The notes under the pieces: generated by a model
Told to the model about the DNA's origin: nothing
The model's input: the letters and a program-made list of their open reading frames with translations, nothing else
The model's database searches: none
Shown: positions 8,819 through 17,497 of the stretch, piece by piece
How the letters are laid out: every line of letters starts with the position of its first letter
Numbering within the stretch: position 1 is the stretch's first letter
Translations under genes and position numbers: made by a program
Source of the DNA: JAFDZW01 sp035632315
Lineage (GTDB): Bacteria; Bacteroidota; Ignavibacteria; Palsa-1295
NCBI GenBank assembly: GCA_035632315.1
Contig: DASQGZ010000033.1
Coordinates: 1-64,000 of the forward strand
Direction of reading: 5' to 3'
DNA length: 64,000 nucleotides

Positions 8819-9607
8819 ATGGCTGATTTTCAAACGATTGTTACAGAGCTTACCGACGGAATTTACACGATTACTCTCAATCGCCCTGAAGTGTATAATG
8901 CATTTAATGAGCAGATGACGACCGATCTGCAGAATGCATTCAAAGAAGCGGCGAAGAATGACAACATTCGTGCGGTTGTACTGACCGCAGCAGGGAAGGC
9001 ATTCTGTTCGGGGCAAGATTTAAAAGATGCGCCGGGCGGCAGCGGGAAGCGCTCGCTTCGTGATTCGCTCGAGCGCAGATACAACCCGCTTATTCGTGCG
9101 ATGCGGAATTTACCGAAACCGATCATTGGTGCTATCAACGGGGTCGCTGCAGGAGCAGGATGTTCGCTTGCGCTCGCATGCGATTATCGTGTAATGGCTG
9201 ACACTGCAAAACTGATCGAAGTGTTTATTCGAATCGGGCTTGTACCGGATTCCGGTTCGAGTTGGCTGCTGGTGCATAATATCGGCATTGCGCGAGCGTT
9301 CGAACTTGCGGCATTGGGCGGCGATGTGACTGCTTTAAAAGCTCTTGAACTTGGACTCGTGAACCAAGTTGTTCCTGGTGATGCATTGATGAAGGAAGCG
9401 ATGACTGTTGCAAACTCATTTGCGACGGGACCAACACGAGCATACGGATACATTAAGAAAATGCTCGACCGTGCAGCTTCGTCGTCACTTGATGACGCAC
9501 TTGATTATGAAGTGTATATGCAGGAAGCCGCCGGCAGAACAGAAGATTATGCAAACGCCGTAGCGGCATTTCGGGAGAAAAAGAAGGCGGAATTCAACGG
9601 CAAATAG
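8819..9607 (+). CDS. PaaG-like enoyl-CoA hydratase/isomerase
   Basis: A 262-residue crotonase. FCSGQDLKDAPG and GAGCSLALACDYRV form the oxyanion pocket, but the first catalytic Glu of hydratases is replaced (GAGCSL instead of GGGCEL), and the segment IRIGLVPDSGSSWLL is typical of PaaG, the 1,2-epoxyphenylacetyl-CoA isomerase/double-bond isomerase group. It probably acts as an isomerase rather than a hydratase. Together with the preceding hydratase and following dehydrogenase it resembles paaF-paaG-paaH, but no phenylacetyl-CoA epoxidase genes are in the window. Confidence 0.83.
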   Translation: MADFQTIVTELTDGIYTITLNRPEVYNAFNEQMTTDLQNAFKEAAKNDNIRAVVLTAAGKAFCSGQDLKDAPGGSGKRSLRDSLERRYNPLIRAMRNLPKPIIGAINGVAAGAGCSLALACDYRVMADTAKLIEVFIRIGLVPDSGSSWLLVHNIGIARAFELAALGGDVTALKALELGLVNQVVPGDALMKEAMTVANSFATGPTRAYGYIKKMLDRAASSSLDDALDYEVYMQEAAGRTEDYANAVAAFREKKKAEFNGK

Positions 9608-9617
9608 ATAAAAACAG

Positions 9618-10463
9618 ATGAGATCAATCGGTGTGATCGGTGCAGGAACGATGGGGAGCGGAATCGCTCTTTCTGCAGCGCTTGCAGGGTATGATGTTGT
9701 GCTCAACGATATCAATGACGGATTTTTGCAAGTTGCTTATAAGAGAATCGGTGAGACGATGCAGAAGATGACCGATCGCGGGAAACTCCCGGTCGCGGAT
9801 GCAAACGCTGCGGCGCTGCGCATCAGAACATCGTCACATTTCGAGCACTTAAAAACCTGCGACCTTGTGATCGAGGCGGCGATCGAAAATCTAAATATCA
9901 AACAAGAGATATTCGCAAAGCTGAGTGAACTGTGCTCCGACGATACGATCTTCTCAAGCAATACGTCGTCACTCGCCATTACGGCAATCGCATCGGCTTG
10001 CAAGAAGCCCGGACGTTTTGTCGGTTTGCATTTTTTCAATCCGGCGCATATTATGAAACTTGTCGAGATCATTCGCAGCTCCGAGACTACCGACGATGTG
10101 ATGTACCGGGCGGAAGGGTTTATCAAGCAGCTTGGCAAAACTCCTGTTCTTGCAAAAGATACGCCAGGTTTCATCGTCAATCGTGTTGCTCGTAATTTTT
10201 ATGGTGAGGCATTTCGTCTTGCCGGTGATAACATCTCATACTTTGCGCAGATCGATCGTATTATGAAGGCGAACGGTTTTGCAATGGGACCGTTCGAGCT
10301 GATGGACCTGATCGGGATCGATGTAAATCTTGCTGTTACCGAATCGGTCTATCGTCAATATTTTGATGAGCCTCGCTTTCGTCCGCATATCATTCAGCAA
10401 AAGATGGTCGAAGCGAACAGGCTCGGAAAAAAAACCGGAAAAGGATTCTATGAATACAGTTAA
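9618..10463 (+). CDS. 3-hydroxyacyl-CoA (3-hydroxybutyryl-CoA) dehydrogenase
   Basis: A 281-residue NAD-dependent dehydrogenase that oxidises 3-hydroxyacyl-CoA. The N-terminal Rossmann motif GAGTMGSGIA is followed by SNTSSLAIT, the catalytic His segment GLHFFNPAHIMKLVEI, and a C-terminal helical domain with GFIVNRVARNFYGEA and GFAMGPFELMDLIGID. This is the compact single-function form (Hbd/PaaH), not the large FadB fusion. It lies 10 bases after the PaaG-like gene, so they are likely co-transcribed. Confidence 0.92.
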   Translation: MRSIGVIGAGTMGSGIALSAALAGYDVVLNDINDGFLQVAYKRIGETMQKMTDRGKLPVADANAAALRIRTSSHFEHLKTCDLVIEAAIENLNIKQEIFAKLSELCSDDTIFSSNTSSLAITAIASACKKPGRFVGLHFFNPAHIMKLVEIIRSSETTDDVMYRAEGFIKQLGKTPVLAKDTPGFIVNRVARNFYGEAFRLAGDNISYFAQIDRIMKANGFAMGPFELMDLIGIDVNLAVTESVYRQYFDEPRFRPHIIQQKMVEANRLGKKTGKGFYEYS

Positions 10464-10470
10464 AAATGTG

Positions 10471-10510
10471 CGAATGGAATTTTGAATGTTGAGTGTTGAA
10501 TTTTGAATTA
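10471..10510. repeat. A/T-rich ttgaatttt-type intergenic repeat
   Basis: Units like ggaattttgaatgttgagtg and gttgaattttgaatt occupy most of the gap between the dehydrogenase and the FMN reductase genes. Confidence 0.55.
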
Positions 10511-10532
10511 AACAATCATCAGCCACCAACTC

Positions 10533-11093
10533 ATGCGCATTCTTGGGATCTGTGGGAATATGAAGCCGTATTCGGCAACGGCAGCGGTGTTGAAACTTTC
10601 ACTCGAAGCGTCTGCTCGCGCAGGTTCCGATATTTCGTTTTACGACATTGCCGAACACCCGCTTCCGTTCTGCGACGCTCGTGATGACGAATCGACATAC
10701 CCGCCTGAAGTTCACGAATTTCGTAAACAGGTTCGAGATTCGCAAGGTATCATTCTTGCGACACCGGACTATCATAATAGTTTTAGCGGATCGTTGAAAA
10801 ACGCGCTTGATCTGTGCAGCTCGGAAGAGTTCGATCATAAGATCATCGGTATCATCGGGGTTGCAGGCGGTGGAGCGGGCGCCATCAATGCGATCACGCA
10901 GCTTCGAACAGTGATGCGCAGCGTCGGGGCGTGGGTGATTCCGCATCAAGTGTCGATCGCTCATTCGTCAAGTTTGTTTTCAGCGGCAAATACAATTGCA
11001 GATCCATCAGTCGCAAAGCGTGTCGAAAAACTTGGCGCTGATGTTGTAAAATATGCGAATCTCTTTGCGAAAGGTTTGTTAGAAGAATTGTAG
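10533..11093 (+). CDS. NADPH-dependent FMN reductase family flavoprotein
   Basis: A 186-residue flavodoxin-fold protein. The N-terminal strand MRILGICGNMKPYSAT supplies the phosphate-binding loop and TPDYHNSFSGSLKNALDL is the flavin-binding segment of the SsuE/ArsH-like NADPH:FMN reductase family. Members reduce FMN, quinones, azo dyes or metals; the substrate here is unknown. It sits between beta-oxidation and peroxiredoxin genes, which would fit an oxidative-stress or flavin-supply role, but that is inference. Confidence 0.85.
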   Translation: MRILGICGNMKPYSATAAVLKLSLEASARAGSDISFYDIAEHPLPFCDARDDESTYPPEVHEFRKQVRDSQGIILATPDYHNSFSGSLKNALDLCSSEEFDHKIIGIIGVAGGGAGAINAITQLRTVMRSVGAWVIPHQVSIAHSSSLFSAANTIADPSVAKRVEKLGADVVKYANLFAKGLLEEL

Positions 11094-11141
11094 TCTGTGA
11101 TGCGGCCCCAGTGCAAGAGGTGATAACATATTGATACAACC

Positions 11142-11636
11142 ATGCTTATATTATTTCTATCTTTACTGACAACGATTATGGTACAGCTTCAACCCGGCGA
11201 TCCGGCTCCGGATTTCAAAACAACCGCGACCGATGGCGAAACGATCTCACTTTCAGATTACAAAGGGAAGTCCAATGTCATACTGTATTTTTATCCTGAA
11301 GACATGACCTCCGGTTGTACTGTCGAGGCGTGCAATTTCCGGGACGATAAATCGAAATTTCAGGAATTGCACACCGTTATTCTCGGTGTTTCGATGGACC
11401 CGGTCGAGATGCACAAGCAGTTTACCGAGAAAGATCATCTGAATTTTCCGTTACTCGTCGATACGAGCGGCACGATCCTTAAAGCGTACGGGGTTCCTGC
11501 TGAAGAAGGACGTTGGCCGCACCGTTGGACGTTCTTAATTGACAAGAACGGCAAGATCGCAAAAGTTTACCAGAAGGTGAACGTCCGAGTCCACAGCGAA
11601 GAACTGCAAGCAGATATTAAAGCGCTGCCGAATTAA
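11142..11636 (+). CDS. thioredoxin-dependent peroxiredoxin (PrxQ/BCP type)
   Basis: About 164 residues. GDPAPDF opens the domain; the active site DMTSGCTVEACNFRDD carries the peroxidatic Cys and a resolving Cys five residues later, the PrxQ/BCP arrangement. A conserved Arg/Trp segment (GRWPHRWTFLIDKNGKI) follows. It reduces hydroperoxides using thioredoxin. An internal ATG at 11178 gives a normal cytosolic PrxQ start; the 12 extra hydrophobic residues from 11142 could be a short leader or simply a wrong start. Confidence 0.9.
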   Translation: MLILFLSLLTTIMVQLQPGDPAPDFKTTATDGETISLSDYKGKSNVILYFYPEDMTSGCTVEACNFRDDKSKFQELHTVILGVSMDPVEMHKQFTEKDHLNFPLLVDTSGTILKAYGVPAEEGRWPHRWTFLIDKNGKIAKVYQKVNVRVHSEELQADIKALPN

Positions 11637-11647
11637 TTTTACAGAAG

Positions 11648-12502
11648 TTACTTTTTCTTCCGGATTTTTTTGTAATTGACTGGCCGCTTCTCATTAAAAG
11701 CAGAAATACCTTCTGTCACTTCGTCCGATAAGTTATGAATGGCAAGCCAATCGCGCGCATGACCGATCGTTGTATGCCAGCTCAAGTCTTTCCAGAAGTT
11801 GAGATTTTGCTTTGTATATCGTAGGCACTCCGGCAGTTTGTTATACAGCTTTTCACATAGAACGGCAACGGCTTCATCAAGATTTTCTTTTGGTACAACT
11901 TGATTGACCAAGCCCCAGTCAAGCGCTTTTGCGGCCGGAATTTCCTCACAGAGAAATAAAATTTCACGAGCACGCCGGTCACCGACGATGATCGGCAGCC
12001 ATTGCGTTGCGCCCGCAGCGGCAACGCTTCCGCGTGCGGCGCCGACCTGACGAATGTGAATATGGTCGGCAGCGATCGCAAGATCGCAGGAGATATTGAG
12101 TTCATTCCCGCCGCCAACGACAATGCCATTAAGTTTCGCAACGGTTGGTTTGCCGATATTACGAAGTTTCTCGTGCATCTCGATAAAGACGCGCATCCAT
12201 TTGTAGTAATCCTGCGGATTGCCAAGGAAAAATTCTTCCTGCTCTTTGAGATCGGCACCGGTGCAGAAAGCGCGGTCGCCTGCGCCGGTGATAACAACAA
12301 CAGCAATATCGTCATCCCACGAAGCATCCTCGAATGCGACCATCATCTCACGGAGTGTCGTGAGGTTCAAGCAATTCAATACCTCCGGGCGATTGATCGT
12401 GACCGTCGCAACATACTCTTTTTTCTCGTAAAGAATATGCGAGAACGTGTAGTTGCGTTTCTCACTATATGGGTTCAACTCTTGCGTTTCTTTTTTTGCC
12501 AT
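11648..12502 (-). CDS. crotonase-superfamily protein resembling MenB/ring hydrolases
   Basis: About 284 residues from ATG 12502; a further ATG at 12514 is in frame. FCTGADLKEQ and GGGNELNISCDLAIAAD form the oxyanion pocket. The next segment is not the hydratase QPE/PGAGGT motif but ARGSVAAAGATQWLPI, then RAREILFLCEEIPAAKAL and GLVNQVVP, resembling MenB and 6-oxocyclohexene-carbonyl-CoA hydrolase (Oah/BadI) types. A GNPQDYYKWMRVF stretch also recalls Oah. It may catalyse a C-C bond or ring reaction rather than hydration. It is convergent with the peroxiredoxin gene and shares its strand with the EthD gene. Confidence 0.8.
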   Translation of the reverse strand: MAKKETQELNPYSEKRNYTFSHILYEKKEYVATVTINRPEVLNCLNLTTLREMMVAFEDASWDDDIAVVVITGAGDRAFCTGADLKEQEEFFLGNPQDYYKWMRVFIEMHEKLRNIGKPTVAKLNGIVVGGGNELNISCDLAIAADHIHIRQVGAARGSVAAAGATQWLPIIVGDRRAREILFLCEEIPAAKALDWGLVNQVVPKENLDEAVAVLCEKLYNKLPECLRYTKQNLNFWKDLSWHTTIGHARDWLAIHNLSDEVTEGISAFNEKRPVNYKKIRKKK

Positions 12503-12572
12503 AGCTGTTCTCAAACAGAAGCGCCGGTTTCAGACGGCGCAAATACAGACGATGCTCCGACTGAAATCGGAG

Positions 12573-12902
12573 CTACTGAAGTTCAATGTTGTCAGCATTC
12601 CCGGTACACATTGAAACGAGGGTTCCGGCAAAACTCATCAGATCGGCTCCGGCGGCTTTGTTTTCTTCGGACGCCATCGCTGCCTTGAACGCGTCTTTAT
12701 TATCGAAATACATATTGCATTGCAAATACGGTTGTTCGGCGAGCATCGCTGTGGCGGGGGTCAGCATTTTGCCGTAGCGAATAACTTCAAGCTTCCGAAG
12801 TCCCGGAATTTTTTTTATCAGCGGCGTATGCACGTCGTTATAGTGCGTGTCGAACGCTGCTGCGTCGCCGGGAGTCTTGTAGAGAGCGGTTAAAACTACC
12901 AT
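12573..12902 (-). CDS. EthD family protein
   Basis: A 109-residue small alpha/beta-barrel protein. It has the EthD pattern MVVLTALYKTPGD, HYNDVHTPLIKKIPGL and a late NMYFDNKDAFKAAM. EthD-type proteins are dimeric ferredoxin-like folds linked to ether or polyketide degradation, with unclear chemistry. Here it is read about 70 bases ahead of the MenB/Oah-like crotonase on the same strand, suggesting a shared catabolic role. It lacks a signal peptide. Confidence 0.82.
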   Translation of the reverse strand: MVVLTALYKTPGDAAAFDTHYNDVHTPLIKKIPGLRKLEVIRYGKMLTPATAMLAEQPYLQCNMYFDNKDAFKAAMASEENKAAGADLMSFAGTLVSMCTGNADNIELQ

Positions 12903-12910
12903 AACAATCG

Positions 12911-12999
12911 GAGTTTTGAATTTTGAGTGTTGAATGTTGAATTAGATCTTTATCGGTTGAGAGAATCTTGTCAATTCAAAACTCAACATTCAACATTCG
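12911..12999. repeat. imperfect inverted repeat of ttgaatttt-type units
   Basis: Left arm gttttgaattttgagtgttg and right arm caattcaaaactcaacattc are near reverse complements around a short spacer. It fills the gap between the DUF3467 and EthD genes on the minus strand. Confidence 0.55.
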
Positions 13000-13005
13000 G
13001 ACGAA

Positions 13006-13356
13006 TTAGTGGACTTTTTCGCCGCCGCCATTTCCGCCGGGAGCGACGGGGCCGGTGCGAAATCCAAACGGGTGATTGTTCTGCCCTTCGACGCGAATCT
13101 CGCCGTATTGGCTTTCATAGCGTTCGACGTTTTCGCGCATCGCGCCAAGCAGCAATTTCATGTGCTGCGGGGTCATAATGATACGAGAAAGGACGCGTGC
13201 TTTCGGCACACCGGGTGTGACTCGGGTGTAGTCAATGATAAACTCGGCGGGCGAGTGAGTAATGATCGCAAGGTTCGAATAGATGCCTTCTGCTTCTTTT
13301 TCGCCAAGTTCGATCTGTAGCTGCTGCCCTTGTTGTTGTTCGAGGTTGTTATCCAT
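13006..13356 (-). CDS. DUF3467 family protein
   Basis: A 116-residue protein with the DUF3467 pattern: IYSNLAIITHSPAEFIIDY, then ARVLSRIIMTPQHMKLLLGAM and a Tyr/Glu-rich helix ENVERYESQYGEI. A Gln-rich N-terminus and a Gly/Pro-rich tail (VAPGGNGGGEK) flank it. The family is widespread, small and cytosolic, with no established function. It lies directly downstream of the TPR lipoprotein gene. Confidence 0.85.
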   Translation of the reverse strand: MDNNLEQQQGQQLQIELGEKEAEGIYSNLAIITHSPAEFIIDYTRVTPGVPKARVLSRIIMTPQHMKLLLGAMRENVERYESQYGEIRVEGQNNHPFGFRTGPVAPGGNGGGEKVH

Positions 13357-13381
13357 TTGAATTGTTTGTAAAATTTTTTTT

Positions 13382-14860
13382 TTATTTAAGCGAATCCATC
13401 ATTTTCATTGCTTCGTCGGCATCCTTGGCGCGCTTGGCATTGGCATAGATCTTCATCATCGAGTTCCAATACCATTTATCTTTGGCGGCATCGGTGTTCT
13501 TGAGACCTTCAAGCTGCGTGAGTACTTTTGCCTGCTGATCTTTATTGCCAAGAATATCATAGAGTTGGTACAAATTCGCGAGCGAATTAAATTCTTTCGG
13601 ATCGACGGACCGAACGCGTTCGTAATAGCTGACTGACTTTTCGAGATCCGGTTTAACGTCTGCTTTCTTATCATGCTTTTGTTTATCAGCTGCCCAGTTC
13701 TGGTATGCGACTCCCAGATTGTAGAGCGCATTTTCAAATCCCGGATCGATCGACAAGGCTTTTTCATACGAATCGATCCCGCCTTGGAAATCATTTGCTT
13801 TTAGCAGAACTGCGCCGTATGCGGCATAGAGCTGTTTCGACGGATGTTCGGCGAGCATACGCTTATACATCGACTTTGCTTTTTCCGGCTGATCAAGTTT
13901 GGAATAAATATCCGGAATGATCGTCGAAGCATTTTCATCGGCTGGGTCGAGCCGCTGAACGGAGATCAATAATGGGATCACTTTATTATACATATCTTCT
14001 GCTTCCGGCTTTTTATCTGCGGCATAGAGTTTATTGCCATTCGCATAATAAAAGCTTGCAAGATTAAGATACGTATTGACCGAAATTTTCATCGGTTGCG
14101 ACCCAACGGCGTCGTACGGGGTAAAGCGCCAACCCAGCAGATTCCAGTTATGCGGAGGTTTTTCCGCCTTGAAAAAATAAAAATAACCTTCATTCGAAGT
14201 ATATTTATAGATCAATGCCGAATCGGTTTCCGAGATCGGTTCAGTAAATTTTTTGCTTGGTTCGCCGCCGATCGTTTTTATCACGGTTTCCGGCGACATC
14301 CCGAGTGTGAGTCCGAGCGATGTCCCCTGATCGTGCTGTGTGCGAACCTGGGCAAGTGCGTCTTCATAGGTCTGCATCGCTTTTGCTGTATCGCCTTTGG
14401 CGTTATACACATCGCCGAGCGCTTCGTAGGTTTCGGGTTGTTCCGGAGCGATCTTTTTCGCGGATTCAAGATATCCGATCGCAAATTGCTGCTGCTCTTT
14501 GCTGTCCGGATTTTGCTGATACGACTTAATACCGCTGTTATATAACTGCACCCAGGTATTATGACGAATGTCTTCGACCGTCTGCCGATTTTTGATCGCG
14601 TAGAGTTTTGCAGTATCGATCACGTCCGCAATTTTCTCATACTGATTCAGATCGTACAGATTTTGCACGTACAGCGCCCAGCCTTCGTCGCTGTGCGGGT
14701 CGGATTTCAGCGCCTGCAGCAGCATATCGTTCGCTTTATTATAATTGTGAAGCGTCCGGTATTGTTTTGCACTGGTGATCTCAGCGCCGCCGCAGCCGAT
14801 GTATTGGAATGAAAACGCAAGAATCGCGATAAAAACAGCGACTTTGGTTCGATTTTTCAT
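13382..14860 (-). CDS. tetratricopeptide-repeat (TPR) envelope protein, probable lipoprotein
   Basis: A 492-residue protein with an N-terminal signal (KVAVFIAILAFSFQYIG) ending at Cys-Gly-Gly, so probable lipid attachment; the lipobox is not ideal because Tyr occupies the -3 position. Repeated A-rich helical pairs are seen near residues 30-70, 130-175 and 300-490 (for example ALGDVYNAKGDTAKAMQTYEDAL and ALYNLGVAYQNW), matching TPRs. A central non-TPR part around 190-250 has many aromatic residues. TPR lipoproteins usually scaffold envelope assemblies; no partner is evident. Confidence 0.8.
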   Translation of the reverse strand: MKNRTKVAVFIAILAFSFQYIGCGGAEITSAKQYRTLHNYNKANDMLLQALKSDPHSDEGWALYVQNLYDLNQYEKIADVIDTAKLYAIKNRQTVEDIRHNTWVQLYNSGIKSYQQNPDSKEQQQFAIGYLESAKKIAPEQPETYEALGDVYNAKGDTAKAMQTYEDALAQVRTQHDQGTSLGLTLGMSPETVIKTIGGEPSKKFTEPISETDSALIYKYTSNEGYFYFFKAEKPPHNWNLLGWRFTPYDAVGSQPMKISVNTYLNLASFYYANGNKLYAADKKPEAEDMYNKVIPLLISVQRLDPADENASTIIPDIYSKLDQPEKAKSMYKRMLAEHPSKQLYAAYGAVLLKANDFQGGIDSYEKALSIDPGFENALYNLGVAYQNWAADKQKHDKKADVKPDLEKSVSYYERVRSVDPKEFNSLANLYQLYDILGNKDQQAKVLTQLEGLKNTDAAKDKWYWNSMMKIYANAKRAKDADEAMKMMDSLK

Positions 14861-14963
14861 AGGGTCTAAGAAGTCATAATTTATGAGCAGTGGAGAACAG
14901 TTTTTTCACAAGTTGAATTTCGTATGTTTCTGGCGAATAAAAAAAGCAGCAATTGTGATCCGA

Positions 14964-15656
14964 TCACTTCGGTAATGTTACCAGCTCCGGAAAATCTTTT
15001 CTGAATTTCATCACTTCCGGCGTTGTCACGTGGGCGACGTATGACTGATCGGGATGATGACGGAAATACCGAAGATGATAATCTTCCGCCCGATAAAAGG
15101 TTTTGAACGAAGAAACTTCTGTTACGATCTTTGACTGATATTTTCCGGAAGCCGCGAGCGAAGCGATCGCTGCGTCAGCATCTTGCTTTTGTGAGGCATT
15201 ATGATAAAATATGGCTGAGCGATACTGCGGTCCTTCGTCCGGATATTGCATGTCAGGCGTTGTCGGATCGTGCTCGGCAAAGAATATCTCTAGCAATTTT
15301 TTGTATGAGATCGCCGAAGGATCGTAAATGACATTCACGGATTCAGCATAGCGTGTCGCGCCGGTGCCGACTTGTTCATAACTCGGATCGGCCTCCGTTC
15401 CGCCGGAATATCCGGGAAGGGCATTGACAACACCTTTGATCTCCAGAAAAATTTCTTCGGAGTGCCAAAAACAGCCCATTGCGAATGTAGCAGTGTCGGT
15501 CTTACCGTTAAAAGGGGGGCTAATTGATTCAACGACGGCGCCGGCCTGAACAGTCGATGTCTCAGGCGCTTGCTTCTTATTTATAAACAGATACGCCCCG
15601 ACAAAAGCAAGCCCGATGAGCATTCGTGTCAGCCATTGTTTTGAGAAGAAGTTCAT
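14964..15656 (-). CDS. msrA: peptide-methionine (S)-S-oxide reductase MsrA, membrane-anchored or exported
   Basis: A 230-residue MsrA that reduces methionine-S-sulfoxide. The catalytic cysteine is in MGCFWHSEEIF, with GYSGG, YAESVNVIYDP, the FFAEHDPTTPD segment and EGPQYRSAIFY all present. The usual GCFWGxE is GCFWHSE here. An N-terminal hydrophobic segment (WLTRMLIGLAFVGAYLFI) and a Thr/Ala-rich linker suggest it works in the periplasm, anchored or exported. No C-terminal resolving cysteines are visible. Confidence 0.92.
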   Translation of the reverse strand: MNFFSKQWLTRMLIGLAFVGAYLFINKKQAPETSTVQAGAVVESISPPFNGKTDTATFAMGCFWHSEEIFLEIKGVVNALPGYSGGTEADPSYEQVGTGATRYAESVNVIYDPSAISYKKLLEIFFAEHDPTTPDMQYPDEGPQYRSAIFYHNASQKQDADAAIASLAASGKYQSKIVTEVSSFKTFYRAEDYHLRYFRHHPDQSYVAHVTTPEVMKFRKDFPELVTLPK

Positions 15657-15704
15657 AGTAGGTTGTATTTAATAATCCTAATACGAGCAAAGATACAAAT
15701 TAGA

Positions 15705-15733
15705 TTCAATAAAAAAAGGCAGCCAAAGCTGCC
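15705..15733 (-). terminator. intrinsic terminator after leucyl aminopeptidase
   Basis: On the minus strand, stem ggcagc (15733-15728) pairs with gctgcc (15723-15718), followed by a run of T (complement of 15717-15709). Confidence 0.75.
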
Positions 15734-15761
15734 CTAATTTTACATTTTTAATTTTACGTGC

Positions 15762-17279
15762 TCACCGCCCCGCTTCTTCCTGAAGCATTGCTGTTAGAAG
15801 TCTTACACAGACACCGGTGCCGCCTTTATTGATATAATCAAGCTGCGTTTCACCGCGCGCTGTGCCCGCGATGTCGAGATGGATCCACGGATAGTCGGTG
15901 AATTTCTTGAGGAACATCGCCGCTGTGATCGCTCCGCCCCAGCGTCCGCCGGTGTTCTTGACGTCAGCACAATCGCTCTTGATGAGTTCATCGTACTCGT
16001 CGTAGATCGGGAGTTCGCAGACGCGTTCGTAAACTTTATCCCCGAGTTTTTTCAAACGTGCTTTCATCGGCTCGTCGTTGCCCATCATTCCGGTCGTAAC
16101 GTGACCGAGCGCAACGACGCACGCTCCAGTGAGCGTTGCCAGATCAATGACATGTTTCGGATTGTAACGCTTCGCCCAGATCAGCGCATCGGCAAGGACG
16201 AGTCTGCCTTCGGCATCGGTATTATCAACTTCAGCGCTGACACCGTTCGGATAAGAGATAATATCGCCGGGGCGCTGTGCTGTGCCTGACGGCATATTCT
16301 CAGCGCTGGCGGCAAGACCGATGACATTGATCGGCAGTTTCAGATCGGCGGCTGTTTTCACCGTTGCGATCACCGTCGCCGCGCCCGACATATCGCTGAT
16401 CATATCGCCCATACCGGCCGCAGGTTTGATCGAAATGCCGCCCGTGTCGAACGTAATGCCTTTGCCGACGAGTACGACAGGCTGTGCATTTTTATTGCGC
16501 GCTCCGTAATACTCCATAATGATGAACCGCGCTTCTTTCTCCGAACCTTGATTTACGGCAAGCGTGCCGACCATTTTATTTTTCTTGAGTTCTGCCGGTC
16601 CGAAGACAGTTGTCTTTATGCCATTGCCTTTTGCCGCTTCTTGCGCCCACTTGCCGAGAATTTCCGGATACTTGTTATTTGACGGCTCATTCTCCATATT
16701 ACGGGCGAAGATCACGTTCGCGCAGATGATCTCAGTTTCGGCGATCGCTTTGCGAACATCTTTATGTGAAGTGCCATAAATATCTTTTTCATCGGCAAAG
16801 ATTGTCAGCGTGTCGAGCGTCTTGCCGTTCTCGTCTTTCTTTTTATATTTGTCCCATTTATACAGACCAAGGATCACGCCTTCGACGGCGGCTTGCGCGA
16901 TTTCCGCGCCTTTGGCTCCTTTGATCTTCGGCAGATACATTCCGAGCGACGTTCCGCCGAGCGCAACAGTTTTTTTCGCACCGCGGGCGGCGGCGCGACG
17001 CATTGACTCGATCGTAATTGTTTCCGGCTTGCCAAGTCCGACGAGGATAATCCGTTTCGATTTCATCCCCGGATAATCGGGATACATCACGACGATCTCA
17101 TCTTTTTTACCGGTCATGTCGCCCGACGCGAGCATTGTAGATGCTTGCTTTTGCAATGGCGAACCATCGCCATAATATTTCAGGCTATCCTTCAGCCATT
17201 TTTGATCTTCGGGTTGGAAATAGACGGTTGAATCGGACGCGAACGAGTCCGAATTGCCTTTGACGACATTAATATTCAT
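15762..17279 (-). CDS. pepA: leucyl aminopeptidase (M17 family)
   Basis: About 505 residues from ATG 17279 (MNINVVKGN); a longer frame to 17309 adds ten residues. The M17 catalytic domain shows VGKGITFDTGGISIKP, the metal/active-site motif NTDAEGRLVLADAL, and the closing GTARGETQLDYINKGGTG. It releases N-terminal residues, preferably Leu, as a hexameric cytosolic dizinc or Mn enzyme. The length is typical. It is a single-gene unit followed by its own terminator. Confidence 0.93.
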   Translation of the reverse strand: MNINVVKGNSDSFASDSTVYFQPEDQKWLKDSLKYYGDGSPLQKQASTMLASGDMTGKKDEIVVMYPDYPGMKSKRIILVGLGKPETITIESMRRAAARGAKKTVALGGTSLGMYLPKIKGAKGAEIAQAAVEGVILGLYKWDKYKKKDENGKTLDTLTIFADEKDIYGTSHKDVRKAIAETEIICANVIFARNMENEPSNNKYPEILGKWAQEAAKGNGIKTTVFGPAELKKNKMVGTLAVNQGSEKEARFIIMEYYGARNKNAQPVVLVGKGITFDTGGISIKPAAGMGDMISDMSGAATVIATVKTAADLKLPINVIGLAASAENMPSGTAQRPGDIISYPNGVSAEVDNTDAEGRLVLADALIWAKRYNPKHVIDLATLTGACVVALGHVTTGMMGNDEPMKARLKKLGDKVYERVCELPIYDEYDELIKSDCADVKNTGGRWGGAITAAMFLKKFTDYPWIHLDIAGTARGETQLDYINKGGTGVCVRLLTAMLQEEAGR

Positions 17280-17448
17280 TTGGGTGGCTGATAGTTTAGT
17301 TATTCGCAAACATTCGTCATCCGCGCAATGTCAGACATGACGTCATTCGCATTGTATCCAAGAAGAGCTCCGAGTACCCCGAAGCTTTTTTAGTTAATTT
17401 GCAAAAATACGGAAAAATAGACGCAAAGGCAGGAAATCGATAGCCACA

Positions 17449-17485
17449 AAAAAAACAAGCTGCAAGCATTGCTGCCTGCAGCCTT
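17449..17485 (-). terminator. intrinsic terminator after the outer-membrane barrel gene
   Basis: On the minus strand a gctgca...tgcagc hairpin with an inner Gly/Cys-coding-like GC core is followed by ttgtttttttt (complement of 17461-17451). Confidence 0.7.
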
Positions 17486-17497
17486 AGTTCGATCCGG

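Noticed and set aside
15762..17279. Plus-strand open frames across the aminopeptidase and other genes.
   Set aside because: They lack domains and lie opposite well-supported genes.
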